Source: Pseudogemmobacter humi
Lineage (GTDB): Bacteria > Pseudomonadota > Alphaproteobacteria > Rhodobacterales > Rhodobacteraceae
Direction: 5' to 3'
Length of the DNA stretch: 64,000 nucleotides
Assembly: GCF_900609055.1 (NCBI RefSeq)
Contig: NZ_UXAW01000034.1
Coordinates: 62,001 to 126,000, forward strand
Positions 54,506 through 62,721 of this stretch are shown in pieces. Position 1 is the stretch's first letter. Every line of letters starts with the position of its first letter. The notes under the pieces are model-generated. The model made no database searches, had not been told where the DNA came from, and saw nothing but the letters and a program-made list of their open reading frames with translations. Both the position numbers and the translations under genes were made by a program.

Positions 54506-55723
54506 CTAGGCCTGCCCGGTCCTTGCGCAAAGCAATTCGTCGTTGAGGGCGGGGATCTGACTTTCGGGCGGCGCGTGGTCCTCGCGCATCACCGGAAGCA
54601 GGTCGCGCAACTGGTCGTGGTGGCGGCGCAGCCCGTATTCCAGATCCGAGAGGTGGAACCCCTCGAAATGGTCCGAGCGCATCGATTCGTTCGACCAGAT
54701 CGACAGTTGCTGATCCTCGGCCGAGGTGTCGCGGTCGATCCTTTGCGCAAGGTAGCGGGCGGCGCGGGTCTGGCGGTCCTCGTTCGCGAGGCGGTAGAGC
54801 CGCCCGGTCAGCCGGGTCTGGCCGGGGGAGACCGGCAGGTCGTGGTAGAACTGCGCGCTTTCGGGGGTGAAGGCGATCACCGTGTTCGGAAACAGGCCGT
54901 AATAGGCCCAGGTGCGTTGCAGATGCGGCGGCAGGCCCTCGCGCACAGGCGAGTGTCTGACGTAGTTCCTGACCGACCAGCGCCGCCCGGGCCGGTCGCC
55001 GTAGAAGCCGTAGCTGACATGCAGGCCGCCGGGCAGATAGAGGTCGCGGTAATCGCGGCCGTAAAGATCCTGGAGCGAGGGATGGGCCAGCGCCACATGA
55101 TAGCCCTCGTTGTCCACATCGCGCACCGATTTCCAGTTGACCGGCAGGTCCGCCGACCAGCCCGCGACATCGACCGGCAGCAGGTTCCCGCTTTGCCAGG
55201 CCTGGAAATCGGCGGCATAGGGCGCCAGCATCTCCGCGACCGAAGGCTGCGGGCCGCGGCGGAAGCGCAGGAACAGAAAGCCGCCGAAGATCTCCAGCTC
55301 CAGCGGTTTCAGCCCGAAGGCGGCTTTGTCCACGCCCTCGCCGAAGGTCTCGGGGCGCGAGACGCCGCGCAGACTGCCATCGAGATTGTAGACCCAGCCA
55401 TGGAACGGACAGACCAGAGCGCCGCGGCATTTGCCCTGCGCGCCTTCCACCACCCGCGCGCCCCGGTGGCGGCAGAGGTTCATGAAAGCGCGGATTTCGC
55501 CGTCCTGGCCGCGGAGGATCACGGCGCGCTCGTCCAGGAGATCGAAGGCCAGCCAGTCGCCGGGGGCGGGAATGTCCGAGACATGGCCCGCCACCTGCCA
55601 GTGATTGAGGAACAGGTGTTCACGTTCCAGATCGAACAGGGCCGGCGAGTGGTAGGTCCAGGCCGGAAGACCGCGGCGGTCCCATTGCCGCGGGATCGGT
55701 TCCGATGTCAGGGGCAGGGTCAT
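54506..55723 (-). CDS. Rieske non-haem iron oxygenase alpha subunit (A)
   Basis: This 405-residue oxygenase has an N-terminal Rieske domain (Cys 84, His 86, Cys 105, His 108 in NLCRHRG and VCPFHGW). The catalytic domain carries mononuclear iron ligands in DNEGYHVALAHP (His 208, His 213). The bridging residue is Glu 205, not the Asp of aromatic dioxygenases. From memory, Glu occurs at this site in carnitine monooxygenase and related N-demethylating enzymes. No reductase or beta subunit is adjacent. The start is fixed by an ATGA overlap with the other Rieske gene and a GGAGGG site. Confidence 0.9.
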   Translation of the reverse strand: MTLPLTSEPIPRQWDRRGLPAWTYHSPALFDLEREHLFLNHWQVAGHVSDIPAPGDWLAFDLLDERAVILRGQDGEIRAFMNLCRHRGARVVEGAQGKCRGALVCPFHGWVYNLDGSLRGVSRPETFGEGVDKAAFGLKPLELEIFGGFLFLRFRRGPQPSVAEMLAPYAADFQAWQSGNLLPVDVAGWSADLPVNWKSVRDVDNEGYHVALAHPSLQDLYGRDYRDLYLPGGLHVSYGFYGDRPGRRWSVRNYVRHSPVREGLPPHLQRTWAYYGLFPNTVIAFTPESAQFYHDLPVSPGQTRLTGRLYRLANEDRQTRAARYLAQRIDRDTSAEDQQLSIWSNESMRSDHFEGFHLSDLEYGLRRHHDQLRDLLPVMREDHAPPESQIPALNDELLCARTGQA

Positions 55724-56850
55724 GGCGATCCCTCCATCTCGGTCAGCAGCCATTGGTGAAAGCGGTGGATCTCGTATTCCTCGGGCATCAGCCGCCCGCG
55801 CCGGAAAGCGGGCGATGCGATGCCGCGCTGGTTCATCTCAGACGCCGCGCCGTCCTGCTCCATCACCAGTTTCGCGAAAGCGGCGACGGTGGCGGGGTCG
55901 AAGCCGGGTTGGGCCAGGGTCTCTGCGGGGAAATACCATTCCGCCAGCAGCCGGGTGTGTGTGGGGGAGAGCGGCTCCAGCCGCACGGCGCGGATATGGT
56001 CGGCATGGGCGACCACGTAGCCCGAGGGCCAGAAGGTCACGAACGTATAGCCGCGCGCGCGTTCCTCAGCCGTCAGCCCCGGGAAGGCCGGCCCGCAGAG
56101 CGCGCCCGAGGGGGTCCAGCTTTCCGCGCCCTCGCGCAGGTTCGGGCGCGCGGGCTGATCGGGCGCCCAGTCCCGGGCCTCGTTCGCACCCATGATGCCC
56201 TGGCCGTAGAGGGGCACCATCTCGCAGAGCTCCGGGTGGATGCCGGGGCAATGCAGGCATTCCGAGTAGTTTTCCCAGAAAACCTTCCAGTTGCAGGCGA
56301 TTTCGGTTTGCCAGCGGTGGCCGGTGAGCAGCCCCGCCGCCGGCCAGTTGTCGAGGCTGGCGAGCGGCACATCGGGCGTGAGCGGGCCGGGGGCGGCGGC
56401 CAGGTTGACGAGGATGAAGCCGTTCCAGACCTGATGCGCGACGGGCTGCAACCCGTGGTTCTCTTTGCGGAAATCGTCGGTCGGATGAGCATGGCCGGTC
56501 GAGACCAGCCGCCCGTCGGCGGCGGCGAAGGCCCAGGCGTGATAGGGGCAGGTGATCAGGCGCCCGAGTTTGCGGTCCTCGCCCTCGCGGCAGAGTTCTG
56601 ATCCGCGATGGCGGCAGGTGTTATGGAACGCTGCCATCCCGCCGCCAGCTTCCCGTGCCAGCAGCACCGGTGCCTCTCCGATGCGGATCGCCCGCATCGT
56701 GCCGGGAGGCAGATCGGCGAGCCGCCCCGCCATCACCCAGTTCCGCGCGAAAACCGTCTGCATCTCGCGCACGAACCAGTCGGGCGAGAGATAGGCCTCG
56801 CGCGGCAGGGTCTCGGGGCAATGGGTCAGGCGAGGGCTGCCCTTGTACAT
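55720..56850 (-). CDS. Rieske non-haem iron oxygenase alpha subunit (B)
   Basis: This 376-residue oxygenase has a Rieske cluster site (Cys 79, His 81, Cys 101, His 104 in NTCRHRG and TCPYHAW). Iron ligands lie in ENYSECLHCPGIHP (His 200, His 205), and the bridging residue is Glu 197. It is clearly a paralogue of the neighbouring Rieske gene but diverged in length and sequence. The pair could form two steps or a mixed complex. The start at 56850 has GGGGAGG upstream and overlaps the GcvT-like stop by one base (TGATG). Confidence 0.9.
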   Translation of the reverse strand: MYKGSPRLTHCPETLPREAYLSPDWFVREMQTVFARNWVMAGRLADLPPGTMRAIRIGEAPVLLAREAGGGMAAFHNTCRHRGSELCREGEDRKLGRLITCPYHAWAFAAADGRLVSTGHAHPTDDFRKENHGLQPVAHQVWNGFILVNLAAAPGPLTPDVPLASLDNWPAAGLLTGHRWQTEIACNWKVFWENYSECLHCPGIHPELCEMVPLYGQGIMGANEARDWAPDQPARPNLREGAESWTPSGALCGPAFPGLTAEERARGYTFVTFWPSGYVVAHADHIRAVRLEPLSPTHTRLLAEWYFPAETLAQPGFDPATVAAFAKLVMEQDGAASEMNQRGIASPAFRRGRLMPEEYEIHRFHQWLLTEMEGSP

Positions 56851-58037
56851 CAGAACCTCCCCGGCGGGGTGGCGCGGCGGCGGTCGGGTGCGAAGAACGG
56901 CCGTTCGGTTTTCGTGACCGGCAGCATCAGCTTGTGATATTGCAACTCGCGCAGAGCGTAGATCTCGACCCACAGGTCGCGGCAATCGGCGTATTTCGCC
57001 GCGACATGGGCGATGGCTATGTTGCGTTTCAGTGTGGGTGACCAGCAGGCTGCGGTGACGAATCCGGCCTCGCGCCGCTTGCCATGGTAGAGGATCGAGC
57101 CCTCGGCGCTGACATTGCCGGGAATGTCGAGCCCGACCAGCGCCCAACGGGAGGTCTTGCCCTCACGCTCGGCCATCAGCGCGCGCCGCCCGGTGAACGG
57201 CCCCTTGTCCCAGGCGATCATCCAGCCGAGGCCGAGTTCCAGCGGCGAGCGGGTGCGGTCCTCGCGCAGGGCCTGTTGGGCGGGGATGAAGTCGAGGTTC
57301 GTGGTCAGAAACCCGGCTTCGGTGCGCGCCAGCATCACCGCATCGGTGCCGGTCGGGACCAGCCCGAGCGGTGCGCCATGGGCCATCAGGTGGTCCCACA
57401 GGACCAGCGCGTCTTCCGGCGTTGTCCAAAGCTCGTAGCCCAGATCGCCGGTGAAGCCGGTGCGCGAGATCGTCACCTCGCCCGCGCTGAGCGGAAAGGT
57501 GGCCAGCCGGAACGGCTTCAGCGCGCTGACATCGAATCCGGCGGCGGCCAGCACCGTGGCCGAGACCGGCCCTTGCAGCGCGAGCCCGGCGATCCGGTCG
57601 GTCTCGTCCCCGATGGTCACATCGAAGCCCCAGGCGGAGTCGAGCAGCCACGGCAGGTGGCGCTCCTGGCAGCAGAGGCGGAAGTCGTCGGCCCCCAGCC
57701 GGAACAGGGTGCCGTCGTCCATCACCTGGCCCGCATCGTCGGTCCAGGCGGTGTAATGCACCGCGCCCACCGGCAGACGGGCGGCGTCGCGCAGGGTCAG
57801 CCGGTTCAGATAATCCGCCGCCTCCGGGCCCCGGATGCGGTATTTGATCATCGGCGAGATGTCGTAAAGCGTGGCCGTGTTGCGGATGCCGGTATGTTCC
57901 ATCGCGCTGTCGCCATAGCATGAGGGCGTCATATAACCCGCCCAGGCCCCCCAGTTTTGCAGCCGGTTCAGGGGAGCGGTGCGCGGATGGAACGGCGTTT
58001 CGCGCAGGGGCTTCTCGTAGTGACGCTGCGGGATCAT
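56850..58037 (-). CDS. GcvT-like aminomethyltransferase family protein
   Basis: This 395-residue protein has the folate-binding GcvT fold. Recognisable parts are TATLYDISPMIKYRIRGP, the DDAGQVMDDGTLFRL segment (with the family acidic pair) and VTISRTGFTGDLGYELW. The family moves one-carbon units or methyl groups to tetrahydrofolate and includes the glycine-cleavage T protein, dimethylglycine-type enzymes and DMSP demethylase. Here it probably handles the carbon released by the Rieske enzymes. I used the ATG at 58037, behind a GGAGG site and overlapping the upstream FAD gene as ATGA. Confidence 0.87.
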   Translation of the reverse strand: MIPQRHYEKPLRETPFHPRTAPLNRLQNWGAWAGYMTPSCYGDSAMEHTGIRNTATLYDISPMIKYRIRGPEAADYLNRLTLRDAARLPVGAVHYTAWTDDAGQVMDDGTLFRLGADDFRLCCQERHLPWLLDSAWGFDVTIGDETDRIAGLALQGPVSATVLAAAGFDVSALKPFRLATFPLSAGEVTISRTGFTGDLGYELWTTPEDALVLWDHLMAHGAPLGLVPTGTDAVMLARTEAGFLTTNLDFIPAQQALREDRTRSPLELGLGWMIAWDKGPFTGRRALMAEREGKTSRWALVGLDIPGNVSAEGSILYHGKRREAGFVTAACWSPTLKRNIAIAHVAAKYADCRDLWVEIYALRELQYHKLMLPVTKTERPFFAPDRRRATPPGRF

Positions 58038-59563
58038 TGCCTCGCCTCCAGGACTGCCCCGGCGGTGTTCCAGCCCGCCGCGCCCGACATGCCGCCCGGA
58101 TGGGTGCCCGCGCCGGTCAGCCACAGGCCGCGGATCGGTGTGGCGTAGCGCGAAAGCTGCGGGATCGGGCGCAGGAACAGCATCTGCTCGACCGTCAGTT
58201 CACCGTGATGCCAGTTGCCGCCCGCCATGCCGAACTGCCGTTCTATATCGTAAGGCATCAGAAGGTCTGCCCTGACGATCATGCGACGGATCCCCGGCGC
58301 GGCGGCTTCCAGCCGGGCGAGGCTGGCCTCCAGCATCGCCGCCCGGGCCTCGTCCCGGCCGATCTTCGGGTCATGCGGCGCGAACTGGACGGTGGCGGAA
58401 AGCACATGGCCGCCTTCGGGCGCATGGCCCGGATCAAAAGCCGAGGGCAGCAGGATCTCCATCACCGGGCGTTCCGGCACCTCACCGTATTTCACCGGGT
58501 TGAAGGCGCTTTCCACCTCGTGCTCGTCGCCGGCGAGGATCATTCGCGCGTGCAGGTCGGTGCCGAAATCCGGCGCGGCGGACAGCGCCAGATGCAGCTT
58601 CGCCGCACCGCCGCGCGATTTCTGGTGCCTCAGCCGCGTGACCAGCCCGGCGTCCAGCGCGCGCGGGCCGACCAGATCGAGGAGCGTCGATTTGGGTCCG
58701 ATCGCCGAGATCACCAGATCCGCCCGCAATTCCCCGCCATCCGCCAGCGTGACGCCGCTGACCCGTTCGCCATCGGTCACGATCCGCGCCACCCGCGCGC
58801 CCTGCCGCAGGGTGACGCCCGCGGCTTCCGCCGCACGGGCCATGGCGGCAGCCAAAGCGGGCATCCCGCCTTTGGGCATCCCAAGGCTCGCGCGCTGGCC
58901 GCCGATCTGCCCGGCCAGCCGGTCGAGCCACAATATCAACGTATTAGGCGAGCGCGGCCCGGCCCAGGCCCCGAGCGTGGCGTCGAAACACAAAGCCGCG
59001 CGCAGGCGGGGATCGGTCAACTCGTCCTGCGCCACGTCATGGGCGTTGATCAGCAGCACCCGCAGCAACTCGCGGAAATCATGGGTGCCGAGGGCGCGGA
59101 GCTTCAGGAGGTTCTTCGCCAGTTGCCCCCAGGAATTGTCTTTGGCAAGGCGCGGGGGTGTCATGCGGCGGAACGGCTCCAGAGCCCCGGCGAAGCACAG
59201 CATCCTCTGGTAAAGCGTGGCCCAGGCCCCGGCATCCGGCCCCTCGGCCAGCCCGCCCCGGATGGTCAGCGGGCCATCGGGCGACAGCACCGTGGTGGGA
59301 ATGCCCTGCGCGGCCCATTCCAGCCCGTGACGGGAAAGGTCCATCGCCGCCTCGGCCCGGGGATCAAACTGCCAGATCAGATGCGCAAGCGCGGGCGAGC
59401 GGTAGCCCGGCGCCAGATCGGGCAGCGCCCGCGCCCCGCCGCCGGGGGCGGCTTCGGCCTCCAGCAGCGTGACCCGCCGGCCCTTCTGCGCCAGCCGGGT
59501 CGCGCAGGCCAGACCGTTCGGCCCGGCCCCGATGACGATGATGTCAGAGAACCGCCCAGGCAT
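58034..59563 (-). CDS. CrtI/PYROXD2-like FAD-dependent oxidoreductase (B)
   Basis: This 509-residue flavoprotein has an N-terminal FAD fold (DIIVIGAGPNGLACATRLAQ) and the C-terminal motif LWLTGAGTHPGGMSGAAGWN of the phytoene-desaturase-like family. Carotenoid genes are absent nearby, so carotenoid synthesis is unlikely. Oxidation of an amine or a cyclic imine is more consistent with the operon. It overlaps the preceding paralogue by 20 bases and the GcvT-like gene by four. Confidence 0.85.
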   Translation of the reverse strand: MPGRFSDIIVIGAGPNGLACATRLAQKGRRVTLLEAEAAPGGGARALPDLAPGYRSPALAHLIWQFDPRAEAAMDLSRHGLEWAAQGIPTTVLSPDGPLTIRGGLAEGPDAGAWATLYQRMLCFAGALEPFRRMTPPRLAKDNSWGQLAKNLLKLRALGTHDFRELLRVLLINAHDVAQDELTDPRLRAALCFDATLGAWAGPRSPNTLILWLDRLAGQIGGQRASLGMPKGGMPALAAAMARAAEAAGVTLRQGARVARIVTDGERVSGVTLADGGELRADLVISAIGPKSTLLDLVGPRALDAGLVTRLRHQKSRGGAAKLHLALSAAPDFGTDLHARMILAGDEHEVESAFNPVKYGEVPERPVMEILLPSAFDPGHAPEGGHVLSATVQFAPHDPKIGRDEARAAMLEASLARLEAAAPGIRRMIVRADLLMPYDIERQFGMAGGNWHHGELTVEQMLFLRPIPQLSRYATPIRGLWLTGAGTHPGGMSGAAGWNTAGAVLEARQ

Positions 59564-61160
59564 CGCTCATATCCCTGACAGAAAGTTTGGCGTCGCGCAG
59601 AATCTCGGCCGCAGCATTGCGCCCCGGCGCGCCCATCACCCCGCCGCCCGGATGGGTCGAGGAGCCGCAGATCCACAGATCGCGAACGGGAGTCCGGTAA
59701 TTGGCGTAGCCCGGCACCGGGCGGTTGAAGAGAAGCTGGTCGAAGGTCAGCTCGCCCTGGAAGATGTTGCCCTCGGTCAGCCCCACCTCGGCCTCCAGCT
59801 CGCGGGGCGTGCGCACCTCGACATGCAGCACAAGGTTTTTGAAGCCGGGCGCGTAACGCTCGATCTGGTCGAGACAGGTCTGGCCGAACGCGTCGCGGTC
59901 GGCATCCGTCCAGTCACGGCCTTCGATCTTCGGCGGCGCATATTGCACGAAGCAGGACATGAAATGCTTGCCCGGCGGGGTCATGGTCGGGTCGATCATC
60001 GTGGGGATCATCACGTCCTGGAACGGATCGCGGCTGAAATGGCCCGCCTTCCAGTCGTCATAGGCGCGCTCCATCTTCTCGATGGAATCGGTGAAATGCA
60101 GATCGCCTTTCAGCGCGGTGGAACCCTCGGGCAGCGCCGGGAACTTCGGCACCCCGTCCAGCGCGATATTGAGCTTGCCCGACGAGCCGCGGGTTTTGAA
60201 CTTCCTGACCGAGGCGATGTAATCGCCCGGCAGATCGGCCTCATCGACATGGCGCAGCATGGTGCGCTTCACGTCCATGTTGGAAATCACCCGCTTCGCG
60301 CGGATCTCGTCGCCGCCTTCCAGCACGACGCCGGTGGTGCGCCCGCCTTTCACCAGCACCTTCTCCACCGCCGCCCCGGTGCGGATTTCGCCCCCCGATG
60401 AGCGCAGCGAAGAGGCCAGCGCCCGGGTGATCGCCCCCATCCCGCCGCGCGCGAACCCCCAGGCGCCGATGTTGCCGTCCACATCGCCCATGTAGTGATG
60501 CAGCAGCACATAGGCCGAGCCGGGCGACATCGGCCCGAGCGCGGTGCCGATGATGGCCGAAACCGCGAGATAGGCCTTGATCACCGGGTTCTCGAAATAA
60601 TGGTCGAGGTAGTCCGAGATGCTCATGGTCCAGAACCGCACCATCCCGGCGATCTGGGCCTCGGACAGGGCCGAGACCTGTTTGCCGATCCATAAAAGCT
60701 CACCCATGTCGCGCGGGCGGAAGCGCGCCGGGTCGGGTGGGGTGCGCAGAAGCAGCGGCCGGATGAAACGGCAATGACGCAGCACGTCGCGCGAGTAGAT
60801 GTCGTAGGCCTCGGCGTCGCGGGGCGAATGGCGGGCGAATTCGCGGCGGTTCGCATCATGATCGCGGAACATGCCGAGATAGCCGCCGCCCTCCTGCAAC
60901 ACCGCGCCGCCCTCATAGGGCAGGATCTGGAGCCCGTGGCGCGGCAATTCCAGGTCGCGCATGATCTCGGGGCGGAACAGCGAGGCGACATAGGAACAGT
61001 TGGAATAGGTGAAGCCGGGCGTCAGCTCGCGCGAGACCGCCGCGCCGCCGATCCAGTCGTTCTTCTCGACCACCAGCACCTTCATTCCGGCGCGGGCGAG
61101 GTAGCAGGCGGTGACCAGCCCGTTATGCCCGGCGCCAAGGATCACCGCATCGTAAGTCAT
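59544..61160 (-). CDS. CrtI/PYROXD2-like FAD-dependent oxidoreductase (A)
   Basis: This 538-residue flavoprotein has the FAD fold YDAVILGAGHNGLVTACYLA and the C-terminal motif LWICGSSTHPGGGVMGAPGRN. A middle segment, LLHHYMGDVDGNIGAWGFARGG (recognised by GDVDGNIGAWGFARGG), is typical of the PYROXD2-like branch. It is a paralogue of the next gene. The start at 61160 follows GGAGGGG, and an ATG 13 codons upstream gives an unlikely N-terminus. It lies 61 bases after the aminotransferase stop. Confidence 0.86.
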   Translation of the reverse strand: MTYDAVILGAGHNGLVTACYLARAGMKVLVVEKNDWIGGAAVSRELTPGFTYSNCSYVASLFRPEIMRDLELPRHGLQILPYEGGAVLQEGGGYLGMFRDHDANRREFARHSPRDAEAYDIYSRDVLRHCRFIRPLLLRTPPDPARFRPRDMGELLWIGKQVSALSEAQIAGMVRFWTMSISDYLDHYFENPVIKAYLAVSAIIGTALGPMSPGSAYVLLHHYMGDVDGNIGAWGFARGGMGAITRALASSLRSSGGEIRTGAAVEKVLVKGGRTTGVVLEGGDEIRAKRVISNMDVKRTMLRHVDEADLPGDYIASVRKFKTRGSSGKLNIALDGVPKFPALPEGSTALKGDLHFTDSIEKMERAYDDWKAGHFSRDPFQDVMIPTMIDPTMTPPGKHFMSCFVQYAPPKIEGRDWTDADRDAFGQTCLDQIERYAPGFKNLVLHVEVRTPRELEAEVGLTEGNIFQGELTFDQLLFNRPVPGYANYRTPVRDLWICGSSTHPGGGVMGAPGRNAAAEILRDAKLSVRDMSDAWAVL

Positions 61161-61221
61161 CCCCTCCGCCCCCCGGGCGCCGCAGCGAAGAGCGGGCAAG
61201 GCCCGGCGATGAGCGGCCCGG

Positions 61222-62580
61222 TCATTCCGCCGCGTCCAGTCTGCCCTCGGTCTGATCCCGCAGCGTCAGCTCCACCGCCGCTTCCACCGCTTTCAGCGTA
61301 TCGGTCAGGCAGCTGTCATCAAGGCCATGCGCCTCGCACATGAACCAGGGCTCGCGCGAGTCGGGCTCGACGATGATGCCGAGGTCATGCAGATAATACG
61401 CCATCCGGTCGTAGAAGGTGTAATCCGAGGTCTTCCAGGCCCGGTAATTGTCCGGCGGCGCCTCGGCAAAGAACAGGCCGAACATCGAGGGATGGCCCGA
61501 GAAGCTGTGGGTGATCCCCCGCGCGCTCAGGATCTGCGACACCCCAGCTTTCAGCCGCTCGCCGTAACCCGCCAGCGTTTCCAGCGCCGGGGTTTCATCA
61601 AGGATGCGCAGACATTCCTCGGCGGCCGCGAGGCTGACCGAATGGGCGGTATAGGTGCCGCCATGGCTGGCGCCGCCGTAGCGGAAGCTGCGCATCACAT
61701 CCTCGCGCCCGGCCACCAGCGAGATCGGATAGCCGTTGGCCACCGCCTTGGCGAAAGTGGTGATGTCTGGCCGCACCCCGAGGATGCCCTGGATGCCGCC
61801 CTTGCCCACACGGAAGCCGGTCTTTACCTCGTCGATGATCAGCAGGACGCCATACTGGTCGCAAAGCTGCCGCGCCAGTTGCACATAATCGCGGCTGGCC
61901 GAGATCGCGCAGCAATTGCCCTGGATCGGCTCGATCAGCATGGCGGCCATGGTCTCGCCGTGGCGGCGGAAGGTATCCTCCAGCCGCTGCATGTCGTTCA
62001 TCGGCACCAGATGGGCGAGGTGCTTCACCGTTTCCGGGATGCCCTTGCCATAGGGCACCACCTCGGGGTCGCGGTTCGATTTCGCGTCCCATTCGTCCAT
62101 GTTCGCCATCCACATCGCGGCGTCGAACAGCCCGTGATAGCCGCCCTCGACCAGCAGATAGCTCTCGCGCCCGGTATAGGCGCGGGCGAGGCGCAAAGCG
62201 GCCATCACCGCCTCGGTGCCGGAATTCGAGAAGCGCACCAGTTCCGCCGCCGGAACCATCTTCGCCACCCGCTCGGCGACGATCAGTTCGCGCTCGGTCG
62301 AAAGAGCAAAGACGCCGCCCACCTCCATCCCCCTGCGCGCGGCGGCGTCCACCCTCTCGTCGGCATAGCCGAGAATCGCCGGCCCGTAGCCCAGCCGGTA
62401 ATCGACGTAAGAATTGCCGTCGATGTCCCAGGTCCGCCCGCCCTTGCCGTGGTGGGCATAGATCGTCCGCTCGTCGCCCCAGTAGCGGAAGGTCGAGGCC
62501 ACCCCGAGCGGCAGCCGCTTCACCGCGCGCTGAAACTGGGCGTTGGATTTGTCGAGCCGGCGCTGAGGGGCGGAAATCAT
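61222..62580 (-). CDS. Class III aminotransferase (glutamate-1-semialdehyde aminomutase-like)
   Basis: This 452-residue PLP enzyme has LVRFSNSGTEAVMAALRLAR, the IIDEVKTGFR motif and the PLP Lys in ITTFAKAVANGYP (Lys 278). It resembles the HemL-like branch of class III aminotransferases, but the operon setting argues for a catabolic transaminase or mutase rather than haem synthesis. It is the first gene of the twelve-gene operon. The leader holds the palindrome shared with the divergent TetR gene. Confidence 0.9.
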   Translation of the reverse strand: MISAPQRRLDKSNAQFQRAVKRLPLGVASTFRYWGDERTIYAHHGKGGRTWDIDGNSYVDYRLGYGPAILGYADERVDAAARRGMEVGGVFALSTERELIVAERVAKMVPAAELVRFSNSGTEAVMAALRLARAYTGRESYLLVEGGYHGLFDAAMWMANMDEWDAKSNRDPEVVPYGKGIPETVKHLAHLVPMNDMQRLEDTFRRHGETMAAMLIEPIQGNCCAISASRDYVQLARQLCDQYGVLLIIDEVKTGFRVGKGGIQGILGVRPDITTFAKAVANGYPISLVAGREDVMRSFRYGGASHGGTYTAHSVSLAAAEECLRILDETPALETLAGYGERLKAGVSQILSARGITHSFSGHPSMFGLFFAEAPPDNYRAWKTSDYTFYDRMAYYLHDLGIIVEPDSREPWFMCEAHGLDDSCLTDTLKAVEAAVELTLRDQTEGRLDAAE

Positions 62581-62625
62581 GGCGCGGAACCCTGTCTGTT
62601 GTGGATGATTCAGCGTCTCATTATT

Positions 62626-62655
62626 TTGACTGAACTGTCAATCAGAATGTATCAT
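62626..62655 (+). promoter_or_regulatory. Divergent control region: palindrome and TetR-gene promoter
   Basis: TTGACTGAACTGTCAA (62626-62641) is an imperfect palindrome, symmetric at 12 of 16 positions with TTGAC/GTCAA arms. Its left arm is also a -35 (TTGACT) for the + strand, with TATCAT 18 bases on (62650-62655). On the - strand TTGACA (62641-62636) could be the -35 of the aminotransferase operon. A repressor bound here would block both directions, which suits the adjacent TetR gene. Confidence 0.6.
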
Positions 62656-62721
62656 GTGATGTGAAGGGTTTCGCGCCGCCGGATTTCCGCTATGGATTGC
62701 AGGCCCGGAACGGAGGTGCCC

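Noticed and set aside
58034-61160. Carotenoid desaturase genes (crtI/crtD)
   Set aside because: No other crt gene is near. The C-terminal motifs and the company of Rieske and GcvT genes fit the PYROXD2-like branch better.
61222-62580. HemL (glutamate-1-semialdehyde aminomutase) for haem synthesis
   Set aside because: Alphaproteobacteria normally make aminolevulinate by the HemA Shemin route, and this gene heads a catabolic-type operon. Only the family similarity is kept.
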